From assembly GCA_001899085.1 (NCBI GenBank), contig MKVB01000012.1, forward strand, positions 27,263 to 67,444: a DNA stretch of 40,182 bases, read 5' to 3'. Below, piece by piece: positions 1 through 12,367 of this stretch (the first letter of the stretch is position 1; each line of letters begins with the position of its first letter). A program made the position numbers and the translations under genes. A model generated the notes under the pieces. The model was not told where the DNA came from. It searched no databases and was given only the letters and a program-made list of their open reading frames with translations. This DNA is from Devosia sp. 66-14 (GTDB taxonomy: Bacteria > Pseudomonadota > Alphaproteobacteria > Rhizobiales > Devosiaceae).

Positions 1-1512
1 CGCCAACAGGTTGGTCTGGAAGGCGATGTCGTCGATCAGCCCGATAATGTTGGAAATCTTGGACGAAGACTGGGTGATCCGCTCCATTGCCGCCGTGGCT
101 TCGCGCATCACTTCGCCGCCCTGTTCGGCGGTCTGCGACACCTCGGCGGCATTGCTGCTCGCCGCCTCGGCCCGCTTGGCGTTTTCCAGCACCGTCACCG
201 CCAGCTGTTCCATCGCCGCCGACGTTTCCTCGATCGTCGCGGCCTGCCTGGTGGTCCGCTCCGACAGATCGTTGGCGCCGGACAGAATCTCGCCGGTCGC
301 CACCTTCAGCGAACGCGAGGTCGAGCGGAGGTTCGTCACCACTTCGGCCAGGCGGTCGCCCACCGCGTTGGTGTCATCCATCAGCCGGCGGAGCGATCCC
401 GAATAGCTGCCCTGCATGCGCCGCGTCAGATCGGCCTGCGCCAGCGCGCCCAGCACGGCGCCGGTTTCGCTGATCGATCCGTCCACCGTGCCGAGCAGCT
501 GGTTGATGCTCTGCGCCAGCTGCCGCAGCTCTGCCTCGGGCTGGTCTTCGGCAATCCGGCGGCTGAAATCCCCGTCGAGCGCCGCACTTACCGCAGCGCC
601 GATTTCCGCGTTCAGCGCTGCGGCGGCCTCGGCTCGCGTCGCCACCTGCCGCGCACTGGTCGCCGCTTCGCCGGCCATGGCATCGCGGTTGATCAGCGCT
701 TCGCGGAACACCCCGAGCACATCGGTGAGCGCCGCCACTTCCGCCACCCGCTGCTTGCCGGCGATCTCGACCTCGAGATCGCCGTCCGCCAGTCGCCCGA
801 AGCCGTGCGCCACCTGGCCGAGCGGCCGGGCGACAAAGCGCTGGCTCAGCAGCAGCGTGCCTGCGGCCAGCAGCAGCAGCAGGCCAAGGCCGCCCCAGAT
901 CACCACGCTCGACAGCTCATGGTTGCCCTTGGCGGCGCGCGTCTGCGCCGCGTTGGCATCCTCGATGGCGTCGGAAACCGCGGACATCTCGCCTTCGAGC
1001 GCCTTGAAGCTTTGCTCGAATGCCGGCATGTCGGCCTGCGCCCCGGCAATATCGAACTTGGCGGCCTTCCCCACCAGAGCCGTCGCCGCTCCGATATAGG
1101 CGTCGAGCGGCGCGCGTACCCCTTCCAGCGCCTGCCGGATGTGATCGGGGACCGCGAAATCCTTCTGCGAGTTGAGCGCCTGCTTGAACGAAGCGCCGTA
1201 GTTCATCACGTCGCCATAGGTTGCCTTGGCGGTATCGAGATCGCCGGAGACCACCGAGTAGAGCGCCCGATAGACCAGCCCCCGCATGCTGTCGTGCAGC
1301 ATGTCGGCGGTCATGTGGGCTCGCATCGACGACATCAGCTCGGTCGATGTCCGGCTGCTGCGTTCGAACTCACCGGCGACATAGATGTTGGCGGCCGAAA
1401 CGACGGCGCCGGTGGCGGCCATCACCACGGCGAGGCCGACGACCAGAGTGCGCAGGGAGATGCCGCGCGACGGCTTGCCGCCGGCGGTCTTGGTGGTCAC
1501 GTCGTTCTTCAT
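1..1512 (-). CDS. Methyl-accepting chemotaxis protein, C-terminus cut by window edge
   Basis: A membrane chemoreceptor that would signal to the CheA/CheW array. The 504 visible codons begin at an ATG at 1512 and stay open to base 1. Transmembrane segments lie at about residues 22-44 and 201-223 and flank a mostly helical periplasmic region that resembles a four-helix-bundle sensor. A HAMP region follows at about 226-280, then the conserved signalling hairpin with ISNIIGLIDDIAFQTNLLA at the very edge of the window. The ligand cannot be predicted. The neighbour at 1748-3771 is a tandem paralogue in the same orientation, and the signalling domains are nearly identical. The Shine-Dalgarno match is weak (GGGGCTTCAGA before ATG). 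The family call is secure; the end of the gene is outside the window. Confidence 0.93.
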   Translation of the reverse strand, partial: MKNDVTTKTAGGKPSRGISLRTLVVGLAVVMAATGAVVSAANIYVAGEFERSSRTSTELMSSMRAHMTADMLHDSMRGLVYRALYSVVSGDLDTAKATYGDVMNYGASFKQALNSQKDFAVPDHIRQALEGVRAPLDAYIGAATALVGKAAKFDIAGAQADMPAFEQSFKALEGEMSAVSDAIEDANAAQTRAAKGNHELSSVVIWGGLGLLLLLAAGTLLLSQRFVARPLGQVAHGFGRLADGDLEVEIAGKQRVAEVAALTDVLGVFREALINRDAMAGEAATSARQVATRAEAAAALNAEIGAAVSAALDGDFSRRIAEDQPEAELRQLAQSINQLLGTVDGSISETGAVLGALAQADLTRRMQGSYSGSLRRLMDDTNAVGDRLAEVVTNLRSTSRSLKVATGEILSGANDLSERTTRQAATIEETSAAMEQLAVTVLENAKRAEAASSNAAEVSQTAEQGGEVMREATAAMERITQSSSKISNIIGLIDDIAFQTNLLA

Positions 1513-1654
1513 TCTGAAGCCCCGTCGGCCGCATGCCGCATTCTTGCGGCCTTCCTGGCACCGGCGGCCCGTCCCGCGCCAAGGTAAACAAATCATGCCA
1601 GATCGGGGTTAACGCGTAGTGAAATCCGCCTCGGCGGGACCCCTGCTACGGCAT

Positions 1655-1688
1655 CACTCCCGAAGCCGGTTTGCGGCTTTCGGGAGTG
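1655..1688. terminator. Stem-loop between the two chemoreceptor genes
   Basis: CACTCCCGAA at 1655-1664 pairs with TTCGGGAGTG at 1679-1688, and the GGC/GCC bases inside can extend the stem. It lies just downstream of the frameshifted receptor (minus strand). There is no U-run, so termination is only a possibility. The rest of 1513-1747 shows no gene. Confidence 0.4.
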
Positions 1689-1747
1689 AGGGATGCGCGG
1701 GGAGCGAGGCACGCGGCGGAGCAGGAGGATCGCGCTGCGCCCTGGCC

Positions 1748-3771
1748 TCAGAACTCGGCCCAGTCATCGGCCTTGACCGCCGTATTGCCGCGGCTCAGGT
1801 AGGTCCTGGCGGCTGCCTTCACCCGCTGCTCGAGCGCCTTGATGCCCCGCTGCGGCGGCGGCTCGAGCACCGGCGCCACCTTGGCGAACTCGGCTTTTCC
1901 ATCGGTGGTGAACACCGCGACGATCCGGTCGAGTTCGCTGGCCTGCGCCTCGGTCTGCTCGATCGCGGCATTGGTCTCTTCCACCAGCGCCGCATTGTGC
2001 TGGGTCATTTCGTCCATCTGCCGGACCGCGGTGTTGACCTCCTCGATCGCCGAGGCCTGCTCGCGGCTGTCGCGCGCGATGCCCTCGAGCAACTCGCGGT
2101 TGCCGCGCACCGCCACCAGCATCTGCTCGAGCTTGGCCACCGCTTCCGCCACCAGCCTGGAGCCGCCCCGCACCTCGTTGGCCGACTGCTCGATCAGCGC
2201 CTTGACCTCGCTCGAGGCGCTCGCCGCCGATTGCGCCAGCCGGCGCACCTCGACCGCGACCACCGCGAAGCCCTTGCCGGCATCGCCGGCCCGCGCCGCT
2301 TCCACCGAGGCGTTCAGCGCCAGGAGGTTGGTCTGGAAGGCGATGTCGTCGATCAGCCCGATGATGTTGGAGATCTTCGCCGAACTCTCGGTGATCCGCC
2401 CCATCGCCGCGTTGGCGCTGAGCATTACCGCTCCGCCGGCTTCGGCCGTCGTCGTCACCTCGGCGGCGTCTCCGACGCACCGGCGGCGCGCTGGGCATTG
2501 GCCAGCACCGTGGTCGCCAGCTGCTCCATGGCGGCCGAGGTCTCTTCGATCGTCGCCGCCTGCTTGGTGGTGCGCTCGCTGAGGTCGTTGGCGCCCGAGA
2601 GGATCTCGCCGGTCGCCGTCTTCAGGTCGAACGAGGTCCGCTTCAGTTGCGTCACGATGTCAGTCAGCTTCTCCGCCACCGTGTTGGTATTGTGCTTCAA
2701 CCGCGCGAACTCGCCCTCATAGGCGCCGTCCATGCGCCGCGTCAGGTCGGCCTCGGCCAGCGCCTCCAGCACGTCGCCGGCTTCGTTCAGCCCACCCGCC
2801 ACCGTGTCCATCAGCCGGTTGAAGTTGGCGGCGATGCGCTCGATATCGGCATCCGCAAAGCCGGCATCGATGCGCTGCGTCAGGTCGCCCCGCAGCGTCG
2901 CCGCCACCACGCCGTCAAAGGCGTTCTGGAAGCCCAGCATCATCCGGGCCCGCTCCGCGGCCGTCTCGTGCCGGGTGCGCTCGTCCTCGTTCAGCTCGGC
3001 GACGCGGATGCCGTTCTCCTTGAACACCTGCACCGCGGCCGCCATCTGGCCGATCTCGTTCTTTTCCCCGGCATAGGGCACCTCGGTGGCGAGATCGCCG
3101 TCGGCGAGCCGCGCCATGGTCTCGGTCACCCGGGTCAGCGGCCTCGACACGTAGCGCGTGCCGACATAGAGCGCCGCCCCCACCCCGGCGAGCAAACCGA
3201 ACAGGGTCGCGCCGCCGACGACCGGCAGGATCAGCGCCTCGAAGCCGTCGATTTCCGCCTTGATCGCCTCGAACTTGCTCCGGTCGCCATCGACCACGGC
3301 GTCGATCTCGGCCTGGTAGGCCTTGCGGTTGGCGCGGTTGGCGTCGTTATTCCCTTGGGCGTTGGCCGCTGCCGGATCGATGGCGGCGAGCCGTGCCGTC
3401 TCGGCCCGGAACTGCCGGAACTCCGCGGTGCGCGCCACCACCTGGTCGAACGCCGGCCGGTCGGCCGCCGGCACCAGCGGCTGCCATGCCGCGAGGTGCG
3501 CGTCGATCTGGTCTAGCGACTTCAGCACCCCCTGGGCAAACGGCGCGGCCTTCTCGACATCCGGCGCGGCATAGATGCCGCGGGCATCCATCACCACCTG
3601 CGTCACCAGCCGGTTGAGATGCTCGCCGTTGAAGGCCCGCTGCGAGGCGGCTTCGAGCTGTTCGGTGCGCTCGGTGAACGACGCCGTGACGAACACGGCG
3701 AGGCCGCCGATCGCCGCGACCACGAGGCCCATGACGACAACGATAAGGAAAAGGCGGGTCCGGATCTTCAC
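1748..3771 (-). pseudogene. Methyl-accepting chemotaxis protein with a one-base frameshift
   Basis: A second chemoreceptor, paralogous to the one at 1-1512. The likely start is GTG at 3771 (VKIRTRLFLIVVV), with TM segments at about residues 7-27 and 180-205, a HAMP region and a signalling domain. The reading frame ends early at a TGA at 2455-2457 after ...QRAAGASETPPR. The remaining 236 codons (AAEVTTTAEAGG onward, stop at 1748-1750) lie in another frame. Aligning with the neighbour (RAEAASSNAAEV against RAAGAS?DAAEV) shows exactly one missing base near 2471-2473. Both halves keep the conserved receptor sequence, so the lesion is recent or a sequencing error. If real, the protein loses its kinase-control tip. 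The frame also extends upstream to 3828, but those residues (SPPRPLQNQS) do not look like a receptor N-terminus. Confidence 0.82.
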
Positions 3772-4102
3772 GGTGCTGCGCTCGCTCTGGTTCTGGAGTG
3801 GACGAGGTGGGGACGTGACTGGGCGCATCCGGAAACGCTTCCGGCAAACGGCGTCACGATGTTGGGGATCAATTGGGCGCGGCTCCGTAACTGGCCGTGG
3901 CTGTCCTGGCCACGACGCGTTCGATTTGCTGCATTCCCGATGCCGACAGTTACGCAGTTTGGCTTAAGGGATGGTGAATTGCTTCGGGTCGCGCAGTTAG
4001 GGTGGCGGGAGCGGCTCGCGCACCGGCCGTAAGCATCACCGGTGGTGCTCAATCACGCGAGACACCAGCCAATCCGGCCATCTCGGCGGCCGCTCAAAAG
4101 CA
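3772..4102. other. Gene-free region upstream of chemoreceptor
   Basis: About 330 bases between the chemoreceptor start and the atpC terminator. It is somewhat richer in A/T than its surroundings around 3950-3985. It contains a CACCGGTG palindrome near 4036 and a CGTGGC/GCCACG inverted repeat near 3895-3920. It presumably holds the promoter of the minus-strand receptor gene, but I could not identify convincing -35/-10 boxes. An open frame on the minus strand (3768-4052) has no family resemblance and is not called. Confidence 0.5.
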
Positions 4103-4130
4103 AAACGGGCGCCCCTGGGGACGCCCGTTT
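4103..4130 (-). terminator. Rho-independent terminator of the atp operon
   Basis: A perfect 9-bp stem, AAACGGGCG (4103-4111) and CGCCCGTTT (4122-4130), with a 10-base loop. On the minus strand the stem is followed by TTTTGCTTTT, a fair U-tract. It lies 21 bases past the atpC stop. Confidence 0.85.
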
Positions 4131-4151
4131 CGAATTCCCTATGACGACCGC

Positions 4152-4577
4152 TCAGTGCGCGGTCGAACCCGTGCCCACCGACGCGTCGAGCAGCAGGTTG
4201 CGCCAGCCGTCGATCTCGGCCTGCAGGCGCATCTCTTCGTCGGCGGTGTTGGCGGCCTGCTGGGCCGTGAGTCCGGCAGCAATCAGCCCTTCGATCTTGG
4301 CCCGATCGAATTCGGCGATGTCCTGCGCTTCCTCGGCGAGAATGGTCAGCCCCTCGGGGGAGACGTCGGCAAAGCCGCCGCGCACATAGTAGACGTGGCT
4401 GATGCCGTCATTGCGAACGACGGTCACGAAGCCCGGCTTCAGCGTGGTCATCAGCGGCGCGTGGTCGCCCAGCACGGTGAAATAACCATCGGCGCCCGGC
4501 ACGGTCACCGACTTCACGGTCTCCGACAGCAGCAGCCGCTCGGGCGAGACGATTTCGAGTTTGGTGCCTTCGGCCAT
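4152..4577 (-). CDS. atpC: ATP synthase F1 subunit epsilon
   Basis: Epsilon subunit of the F1 sector, part of the central stalk and an intrinsic inhibitor of ATP hydrolysis, on the cytoplasmic face of the membrane. The 141-residue product has the N-terminal beta-sandwich (LEIVSPERLLLSETVKSVTV, GADGYFTVLGDHAPLMTTL, YYVRGGFADVSPEGLTILAE) and a short C-terminal helical pair (residues ~90-135). The length is typical for alphaproteobacteria. It is the last gene of the operon, 61 bases after atpD. The start ATG at 4577 follows AGGCAGGACC. A perfect terminator lies just downstream. Confidence 0.97.
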   Translation of the reverse strand: MAEGTKLEIVSPERLLLSETVKSVTVPGADGYFTVLGDHAPLMTTLKPGFVTVVRNDGISHVYYVRGGFADVSPEGLTILAEEAQDIAEFDRAKIEGLIAAGLTAQQAANTADEEMRLQAEIDGWRNLLLDASVGTGSTAH

Positions 4578-4638
4578 GGTCCTGCCTTTGGGTTGAGCTG
4601 GGTCCGCCCGAAGGCGAACCCGAGTTCGTCAGATGAGC

Positions 4639-6183
<1,545 letters not shown>

Positions 6184-6197
6184 TTACCTCGTTCCTG

Positions 6198-7076
6198 CTA
6201 GAGCGCTTCCGCGCCCGAAATGATTTCGATGAGTTCTTTGGTGATCTGGGCCTGGCGCTGCCGGTTGTAGACCAGCGTCAGCTTCTTGATCATCTCGCCG
6301 GCATTGCGCGTCGCGTTGTCCATGGCGCTCATCTGCGCGCCGAAGAACGAGGCGTTGTTCTCGAGCAGTGCCCGGAAGATCTGCACCGAGATGTTGCGCG
6401 GCAGCAGGTCCTCGAGGATCGCTTCCTCATCCGGCTCGTATTCGTAGTTCAGCGTCTCCGGGGCGTCCGCGGCCGGAGCCTCGAACTTGGCGGGGATCAG
6501 CTGGTGCGCCGTCGGGATCTGCGCGATCACCGAACGGAAGCGCGAGTAGAACAGCGTCGCCACGTCGAACTCGCCCGCCGCATACATGGCGAGGACTTTC
6601 TCGCCGACGCTGGCGGCGTTGACATAGCCCAGCTGGCGCACGTCGCGGAACGAGATCGTCTCGATGATCTTGTCGGCGAAACCGCGCTTCAGGATGTCGT
6701 TGCCCTTGCGGCCGACCGTGAGGATCTTCACGGTCTTGCCTTCGGCTATCAGTTTCTGCGCCGTTTCACGGGCGAGACGGGCGATCGACGAATTGAAGCC
6801 GCCGGCGAGGCCACGCTCACCGGTCGCAACGACGAGGAGGTGCACCTGGTCACGGCCATTGCCCGCCAGCAGCGCCGGAGCGTCTGCACGGCCGGCATAG
6901 GCTGCGCCCAGCGCCGCGAGCACGTTGCCCATGCGCTCGGCATAGGGACGCGCCGCCTCGGCTGCTTCCTGTGCGCGACGAAGCTTCGCCGCCGCCACCA
7001 TCTGCATGGCCTTGGTGATCTTCTGGGTCGACTTGACCGAGGCGATCCGGTTCTTGAGGTCCTTTAGCGAGGGCAT
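6198..7076 (-). CDS. atpG: ATP synthase F1 subunit gamma
   Basis: Gamma subunit, the rotating central shaft that couples the catalytic hexamer to the membrane rotor. The 292 residues begin with the conserved [36 protein letters not shown] and end with the matching C-terminal helix containing [20 protein letters not shown] and [15 protein letters not shown]. The two long terminal helices form the coiled-coil shaft. It lies between atpA and atpD, preceded by a 61-base spacer with a perfect hairpin. The Shine-Dalgarno is weak (GGGAG, distant), in keeping with the single copy of gamma per complex; that link is inference. Confidence 0.98.
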   Translation of the reverse strand: MPSLKDLKNRIASVKSTQKITKAMQMVAAAKLRRAQEAAEAARPYAERMGNVLAALGAAYAGRADAPALLAGNGRDQVHLLVVATGERGLAGGFNSSIARLARETAQKLIAEGKTVKILTVGRKGNDILKRGFADKIIETISFRDVRQLGYVNAASVGEKVLAMYAAGEFDVATLFYSRFRSVIAQIPTAHQLIPAKFEAPAADAPETLNYEYEPDEEAILEDLLPRNISVQIFRALLENNASFFGAQMSAMDNATRNAGEMIKKLTLVYNRQRQAQITKELIEIISGAEAL

Positions 7077-7096
7077 CGGGCCGCTCTACTCCCATA

Positions 7097-7120
7097 GCGC
7101 GGTCCGTTCGGGGACCGCGC
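7097..7120. terminator. Perfect hairpin in the atpA-atpG spacer
   Basis: GCGCGGTCC (7097-7105) pairs perfectly with GGACCGCGC (7112-7120) around a 6-base loop. No U-run follows on the minus strand, so this is more likely a partial terminator, RNA-processing or stability element than a full stop. It sits where transcripts pass from the alpha gene to the gamma gene. Confidence 0.5.
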
Positions 7121-7137
7121 GTTGTCTTTGAAAGGGC

Positions 7138-8669
<1,532 letters not shown>

Positions 8670-8670
<1 letters not shown>

Positions 8671-9230
8671 TATCCGACCTCTTTCATCGCGATCTTCATC
8701 GCCGTGAGCTTGGTTTTGAGTGAGCTGTCGATCAACTGGCTGCCGACCTTGACCACGAGGCCACCGATCAGGCTGGGATCGACATGTTGGTTGAGCGTGA
8801 CGGACTTGCCGATCTTCGCCTTGAGCGTATCGGCCAGCGTCTTGACCTGGGCCGCGCTGAGCGGCGTCGCCGAGGTCACGTCGGCATTGACTTCGCCACG
8901 GGCGCCGGCAGCGCGTTCGCGGAACGCCTTGATGATCTCGGGCAGCGCGAACAGCCGGCCATTGCGGGCCACCACGCGGACGAAATTGCCGACGGTGGTG
9001 TGCGCCTTGGCGCGCTCCAGCACCGCATGGATGGCCTGCGCCTTCTCTTCGGTGTTGATCGCCGGGGAACGAAGGAACCGGGCAAAATCCGGGCTTTGTT
9101 CAGCAAGGGCGAGGAGGTTTACCAGCCCCTGCTCGACCGCTGCGACGGAACCGTCGGCTGCGGCGAGATCGTAGAGCGCCGACGCATATGGCCGCGCGAT
9201 CTGGGTAAGCACTGAATTCTGCGCTGCCAA
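8670..9230 (-). CDS. atpH: ATP synthase F1 subunit delta
   Basis: Delta subunit of the peripheral stalk, joining F1 to the F0 b subunits. The product has 186 residues, with an N-terminal helical domain ([18 protein letters not shown]) and a C-terminal domain with [23 protein letters not shown], the family signature. The only in-frame start that gives a full N-terminus is TTG at 9230, preceded by GAGGGTGACGGGG; a GTG at 9212 would cut into the first helix. It is the first gene of the F1 operon, and the F0 genes are not in the window. It is coupled to atpA by a one-base overlap. Confidence 0.95.
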
Positions 9231-9487
9231 TGCCCCGTCACCCTCGTGCTGCGCAACCCGAACCCGGCCAATGAGGCGCCGGAGGCTGCTTTCGCTTATG
9301 ATTGTTCGCCGGGAAAAGCAGATAGCCCCCCGGATTTCGCGCCCCCTCTAACATGCGAGATCGGCACCCGCAAGGCACCGGAACACGAGTCTTTCGGGGA
9401 GTTTTGTCGCAGGGGAGCCAGTGTGGCGAACCGTCCTCGTCCCGTCCCACCCGTTGGCCGGGCAAGGGGACGACTTTTCAGCAATCG
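9231..9487. promoter_or_regulatory. Upstream region of the atp operon
   Basis: This 257-base gap between priA and atpH carries no supported gene. It must hold the minus-strand promoter of the atpHAGDC operon if the operon starts here. A weak candidate on the minus strand is a TTGCGG box near 9370 with a TTAGAG box near 9350, spacing 16. I do not regard it as established. No terminator with a U-run was seen for priA. Confidence 0.35.
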
Positions 9488-11656
9488 CTAGAGAAAACTC
9501 TGCGGATCGATATCCACCTGCACACGCAGGTTTCCGGTGGTCTTGGGCGCCTGCTCCAGCCAGAACCGCACATAACCGGAAAGATCGAAATCCTTGCCCG
9601 ACTGGGCCAGCAGCCGCACCCGGTGCCGGCCACGGATCATCGAGATCGGGGCGTCGGCCGGGCCGAACAGTTTCAGCCCTTCGGCCAACGGCGCCACGCT
9701 CAGCAGCTGCTTGGCATAGGCGAAGGCCGGGTCGTGTTCGTTGGCCGACACGATCAGCGCCGCCAGCCGGCCGAACGGCGGCAAGCCGCCCGCCTCGCGC
9801 GCCAGCAGTTCATGTTTGTAGAATGCCTCGCGGTCCCCCCGGACCATCGCCTTCATCACCGGATGATCGGGATGGTAGGTCTGGAGGAACGCCTTGCCGA
9901 CGCGGTTGGCGCGCCCGGCGCGCCCGGTCACCTGGGTCAGGATCTGAAAGGTGCGCTCCGCCGCGCGCGGGTCGCCGCGATCGAGGCCGAGATCGGCATC
10001 GAGCACCCCGACCAGCGTCAGCTTCTCGAAATGGTGCCCCTTGGCCACCAGTTGCGTGCCCACCACCAGGTCATACTCGCCACGCTCGATTTCGGCGAAA
10101 CGCTCCCTCAGCTGCTGGTTCGACCCCATGTCGGAGCTCAGGATCACCATGCGGGCGCCCGGAAAGCGCTCCGCCGCTTCTTCCGCCACCCGCTCGATCC
10201 CCGGTCCGATCGGCGTCAGTGAGTCGACCGCGCCGCACTCGGTGCAGGCCTTGGGCACCCGCTGTTCGTGCCCGCAATGGTGGCACATCAACACGCCGCG
10301 AAAGCGGTGCTCCACCAGCCAGGCCGAGCAATCCGGACACTGGTACTGGTGCCCGCACGCCTTGCACAGCGTCAGCGGCGCATAGCCCCGGCGGTTGAGG
10401 AACAACAGCGCCTGCTCGCCGCGGTCGAGCGTCGCGAACACCTCGCGCGCCAGCTTCGGAGCGATCCATTGCCCTTTCTCCGGCGGCTCCTCGCGCATGT
10501 CGATCGGCGCGATATCGGGCATCCCCGCCTCGGCAAAGCGCGAGGTCAGGAGCACGTGCTTGTAGCGCCCCTGGTTGGCATTGTTGCGGCTTTCCACCGA
10601 AGGGGTCGCCGAGCTCAGGATCACGCGCGCCTCGGAGAAGCGGGCCCGCACCACCGCCATGTCGCGGGCATGGTAGTTCACCCCGTCATATTGCTTGAAC
10701 GCCCCGTCATGCTCCTCGTCGAGCACCACCAGCCCAAGCTCGCGGAACGGCAGGAACAGCGCCGAACGCGCCCCCAGCACCACCCGCACATCACCGTTCA
10801 GCACCGAGCGCCAGATGCGCGCCCGCTGCGCCGGCGTCATGTCCGAATGCCACTCGGCGGGCTTGGTGCCGAAGCGCTTGGAAAACCGCTCGACGAAGGT
10901 GGCGGTCAGCGCGATCTCGGGCAGCAGCACCAGCGCCTGCCGCCCCGCCCGCAACGTGTCGGCCACCGCCTCGAAGAACACCTCGGTCTTGCCGCCGCCG
11001 GTCACCCCGTCGAGCAGCGCCACGCCAAAGCCATTGACGTCGATCTCGCGGATCTGCTGGAGCGCCGCCGCCTGCTCGTCGCTCAACGTCGGCGGCGCCG
11101 CATCCGGGTCGGGCGGCAGCGCGATCGGTGGCGGCGCCATCTCGACCCGTTCCAGCGCCCCGGCCTTCTCCAGCCCCTCGACCACCGAGGCCGAGACCCC
11201 GGCTTCACCGATGATCGCCGACTTGGCCCAGGCCTGCCCGTCGAGCATCAGGTCGAGCACCTTGTCCCGCGACTTGGTCCGCTTGTCCGGCTCCACCCCG
11301 GTCAGCCGGAACGCAATGATCGGCCGCTCCGGCTCCAGCGCCTCGGTCGAACGCAAGACGCTCCTCAGCACCAGCCCCGGCGCCGCCAGGGTGTATTTCG
11401 ACACCCAGTCGACCGTCTTCAGCAGCTCCTCGCTGAGCGGCGGCGTATCGTAGACCTGGGCGATGTCCTTGAGGCGGTTGTGGGCGTAGTTGTCCTTGGG
11501 CAGGCCCCACACCACGCCGAGCGTCAACCGCCCGACCAGCGGCACCGCGACGATCGAGCCGCGCTGCACTTCCATCCCATAAGGCACGCGATAGCTGTAC
11601 GGCCCGTCGACCGACACGCTCACCATCACTGCCACGATGTCGGGAGATCGTTCCAT
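9488..11656 (-). CDS. priA: Primosomal protein N' (replication restart helicase PriA)
   Basis: A 3'-to-5' superfamily 2 DNA helicase that reloads the replisome at stalled forks. The 722-residue product starts with the DNA-binding domain (VSVDGPYSYRVPYGMEVQRG). The Walker A motif is within DGVTGGGKTEVFF at about residues 216-228, and the Walker B motif DEEHD is at about 314. The zinc-binding insertion, CKACGHQYQCPDC and CHHCGHEQRVPKACTECG, is at about 427-470 and has eight cysteines. The helicase core includes GTQLVAKGHHF and ends near the C-terminus. ATG at 11656 is the natural start, since the conserved N-terminal domain begins within a few residues. The priA-atpHAGDC neighbourhood is common in Rhizobiales. 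Confidence 0.97.
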   Translation of the reverse strand: MERSPDIVAVMVSVSVDGPYSYRVPYGMEVQRGSIVAVPLVGRLTLGVVWGLPKDNYAHNRLKDIAQVYDTPPLSEELLKTVDWVSKYTLAAPGLVLRSVLRSTEALEPERPIIAFRLTGVEPDKRTKSRDKVLDLMLDGQAWAKSAIIGEAGVSASVVEGLEKAGALERVEMAPPPIALPPDPDAAPPTLSDEQAAALQQIREIDVNGFGVALLDGVTGGGKTEVFFEAVADTLRAGRQALVLLPEIALTATFVERFSKRFGTKPAEWHSDMTPAQRARIWRSVLNGDVRVVLGARSALFLPFRELGLVVLDEEHDGAFKQYDGVNYHARDMAVVRARFSEARVILSSATPSVESRNNANQGRYKHVLLTSRFAEAGMPDIAPIDMREEPPEKGQWIAPKLAREVFATLDRGEQALLFLNRRGYAPLTLCKACGHQYQCPDCSAWLVEHRFRGVLMCHHCGHEQRVPKACTECGAVDSLTPIGPGIERVAEEAAERFPGARMVILSSDMGSNQQLRERFAEIERGEYDLVVGTQLVAKGHHFEKLTLVGVLDADLGLDRGDPRAAERTFQILTQVTGRAGRANRVGKAFLQTYHPDHPVMKAMVRGDREAFYKHELLAREAGGLPPFGRLAALIVSANEHDPAFAYAKQLLSVAPLAEGLKLFGPADAPISMIRGRHRVRLLAQSGKDFDLSGYVRFWLEQAPKTTGNLRVQVDIDPQSFL

Positions 11657-11783
11657 CCGTGCATGCTTTGTTCACGGCTAGATAGCAATTGCAAGAGCCT
11701 TTGCCAAACTCTTAGGCTGCTGCCGCGTTCTGTCAGCAGTCTCGGTCGAAGACACCCGTGCACGAACCCATGAGGAGCGTCCC

Positions 11784-12266
11784 ATGCCCAGCACGATTCC
11801 CGAAGGCTACACCACGGTCACCCCGTGGATTATTTCCGCCGATACGCCGCAGCTGATTGATTTCCTCGTCGCCGCCTTCGACGGGGTGGAACTCTCCCGC
11901 ATGGCCAACGCCGATGGCAGCATCGGCCATGCCGAGATCCGCATCGGCGATGCCATCGTCATGGCCTTCGATGCGCCGCCCGGTCTTGCGCCCATGCCTG
12001 CCTTCATCCGCCTCTACGTGCCCGATGCCCGCAAGGGCTTCGCGCGGGCGCTCGATGCCGGCGCCACCGAGGTCACCAAGCCAACCCTGCTCGCCTTCGG
12101 CGACCGTGTCGCCCGCGTTCGCGACCCGCTGGGCAACATCTGGTGGCTGCAGCAGCGGGTGGAAGAGGTGTCGGAAGCGCAGATGCAGCAGCGCTGGGGC
12201 GACCCGCGCTGGTCGGAGCCCATGGCCTATGTGCAGAACTCACTGGCCGAAGCGCTGAAGCACTGA
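11784..12266 (+). CDS. VOC-superfamily protein, PhnB/glyoxalase-like
   Basis: A 160-residue single-protein member of the vicinal oxygen chelate superfamily, closest in layout to the PhnB-like group. The two paired beta-alpha-beta-beta-beta modules are visible: TPWIISADTPQLIDFLVAAF with HAEIRIGDAIVMAFDAPP, and AFIRLYVPDARKGFARALDAGA with ARVRDPLGNIWWLQQ. The DPLGNIWWL segment is a family hallmark. Members bind metals or small molecules, or are resistance proteins; the substrate cannot be inferred. The start ATG at 11784 has a strong Shine-Dalgarno (GAGGAG, 6 bases upstream). It is divergent from priA and convergent with the L,D-transpeptidase gene. Confidence 0.9.
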   Translation: MPSTIPEGYTTVTPWIISADTPQLIDFLVAAFDGVELSRMANADGSIGHAEIRIGDAIVMAFDAPPGLAPMPAFIRLYVPDARKGFARALDAGATEVTKPTLLAFGDRVARVRDPLGNIWWLQQRVEEVSEAQMQQRWGDPRWSEPMAYVQNSLAEALKH

Positions 12267-12281
12267 TGGCGCTCCCAGCAC

Positions 12282-12343
12282 CGTGGCTTTCCCCTCATCC
12301 GGCGCTACGCGCCACCTTCTCCCCGACGGGGAGAAGAATACCG
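12282..12343. repeat. 62-base direct repeat, copy 1, with inverted palindromic unit
   Basis: Identical over 62 bases to 17646-17707. It contains the palindrome CTCCCCGACGGGGAG and the smaller dyad GGCGCTACGCGCC. Read on the minus strand it is the same kind of unit as 12368-12421, so the two lie head to head. They sit between the convergent VOC and L,D-transpeptidase genes and could act as a bidirectional terminator. Confidence 0.85.
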
Positions 12344-12367
12344 GAATGCCGGTGAGCCACCGCTGTT

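Noticed and set aside
1570-1610. Possible sigma-54 promoter (TGGCATG...TTGT) on the minus strand upstream of the first receptor
   Set aside because: The -12 GC element is not at the right spacing, so the match fails.
3768-4052. Minus-strand open frame of 94 codons upstream of the chemoreceptor
   Set aside because: Low-complexity composition, no signal peptide or family resemblance, and it runs through the receptor start and likely promoter.
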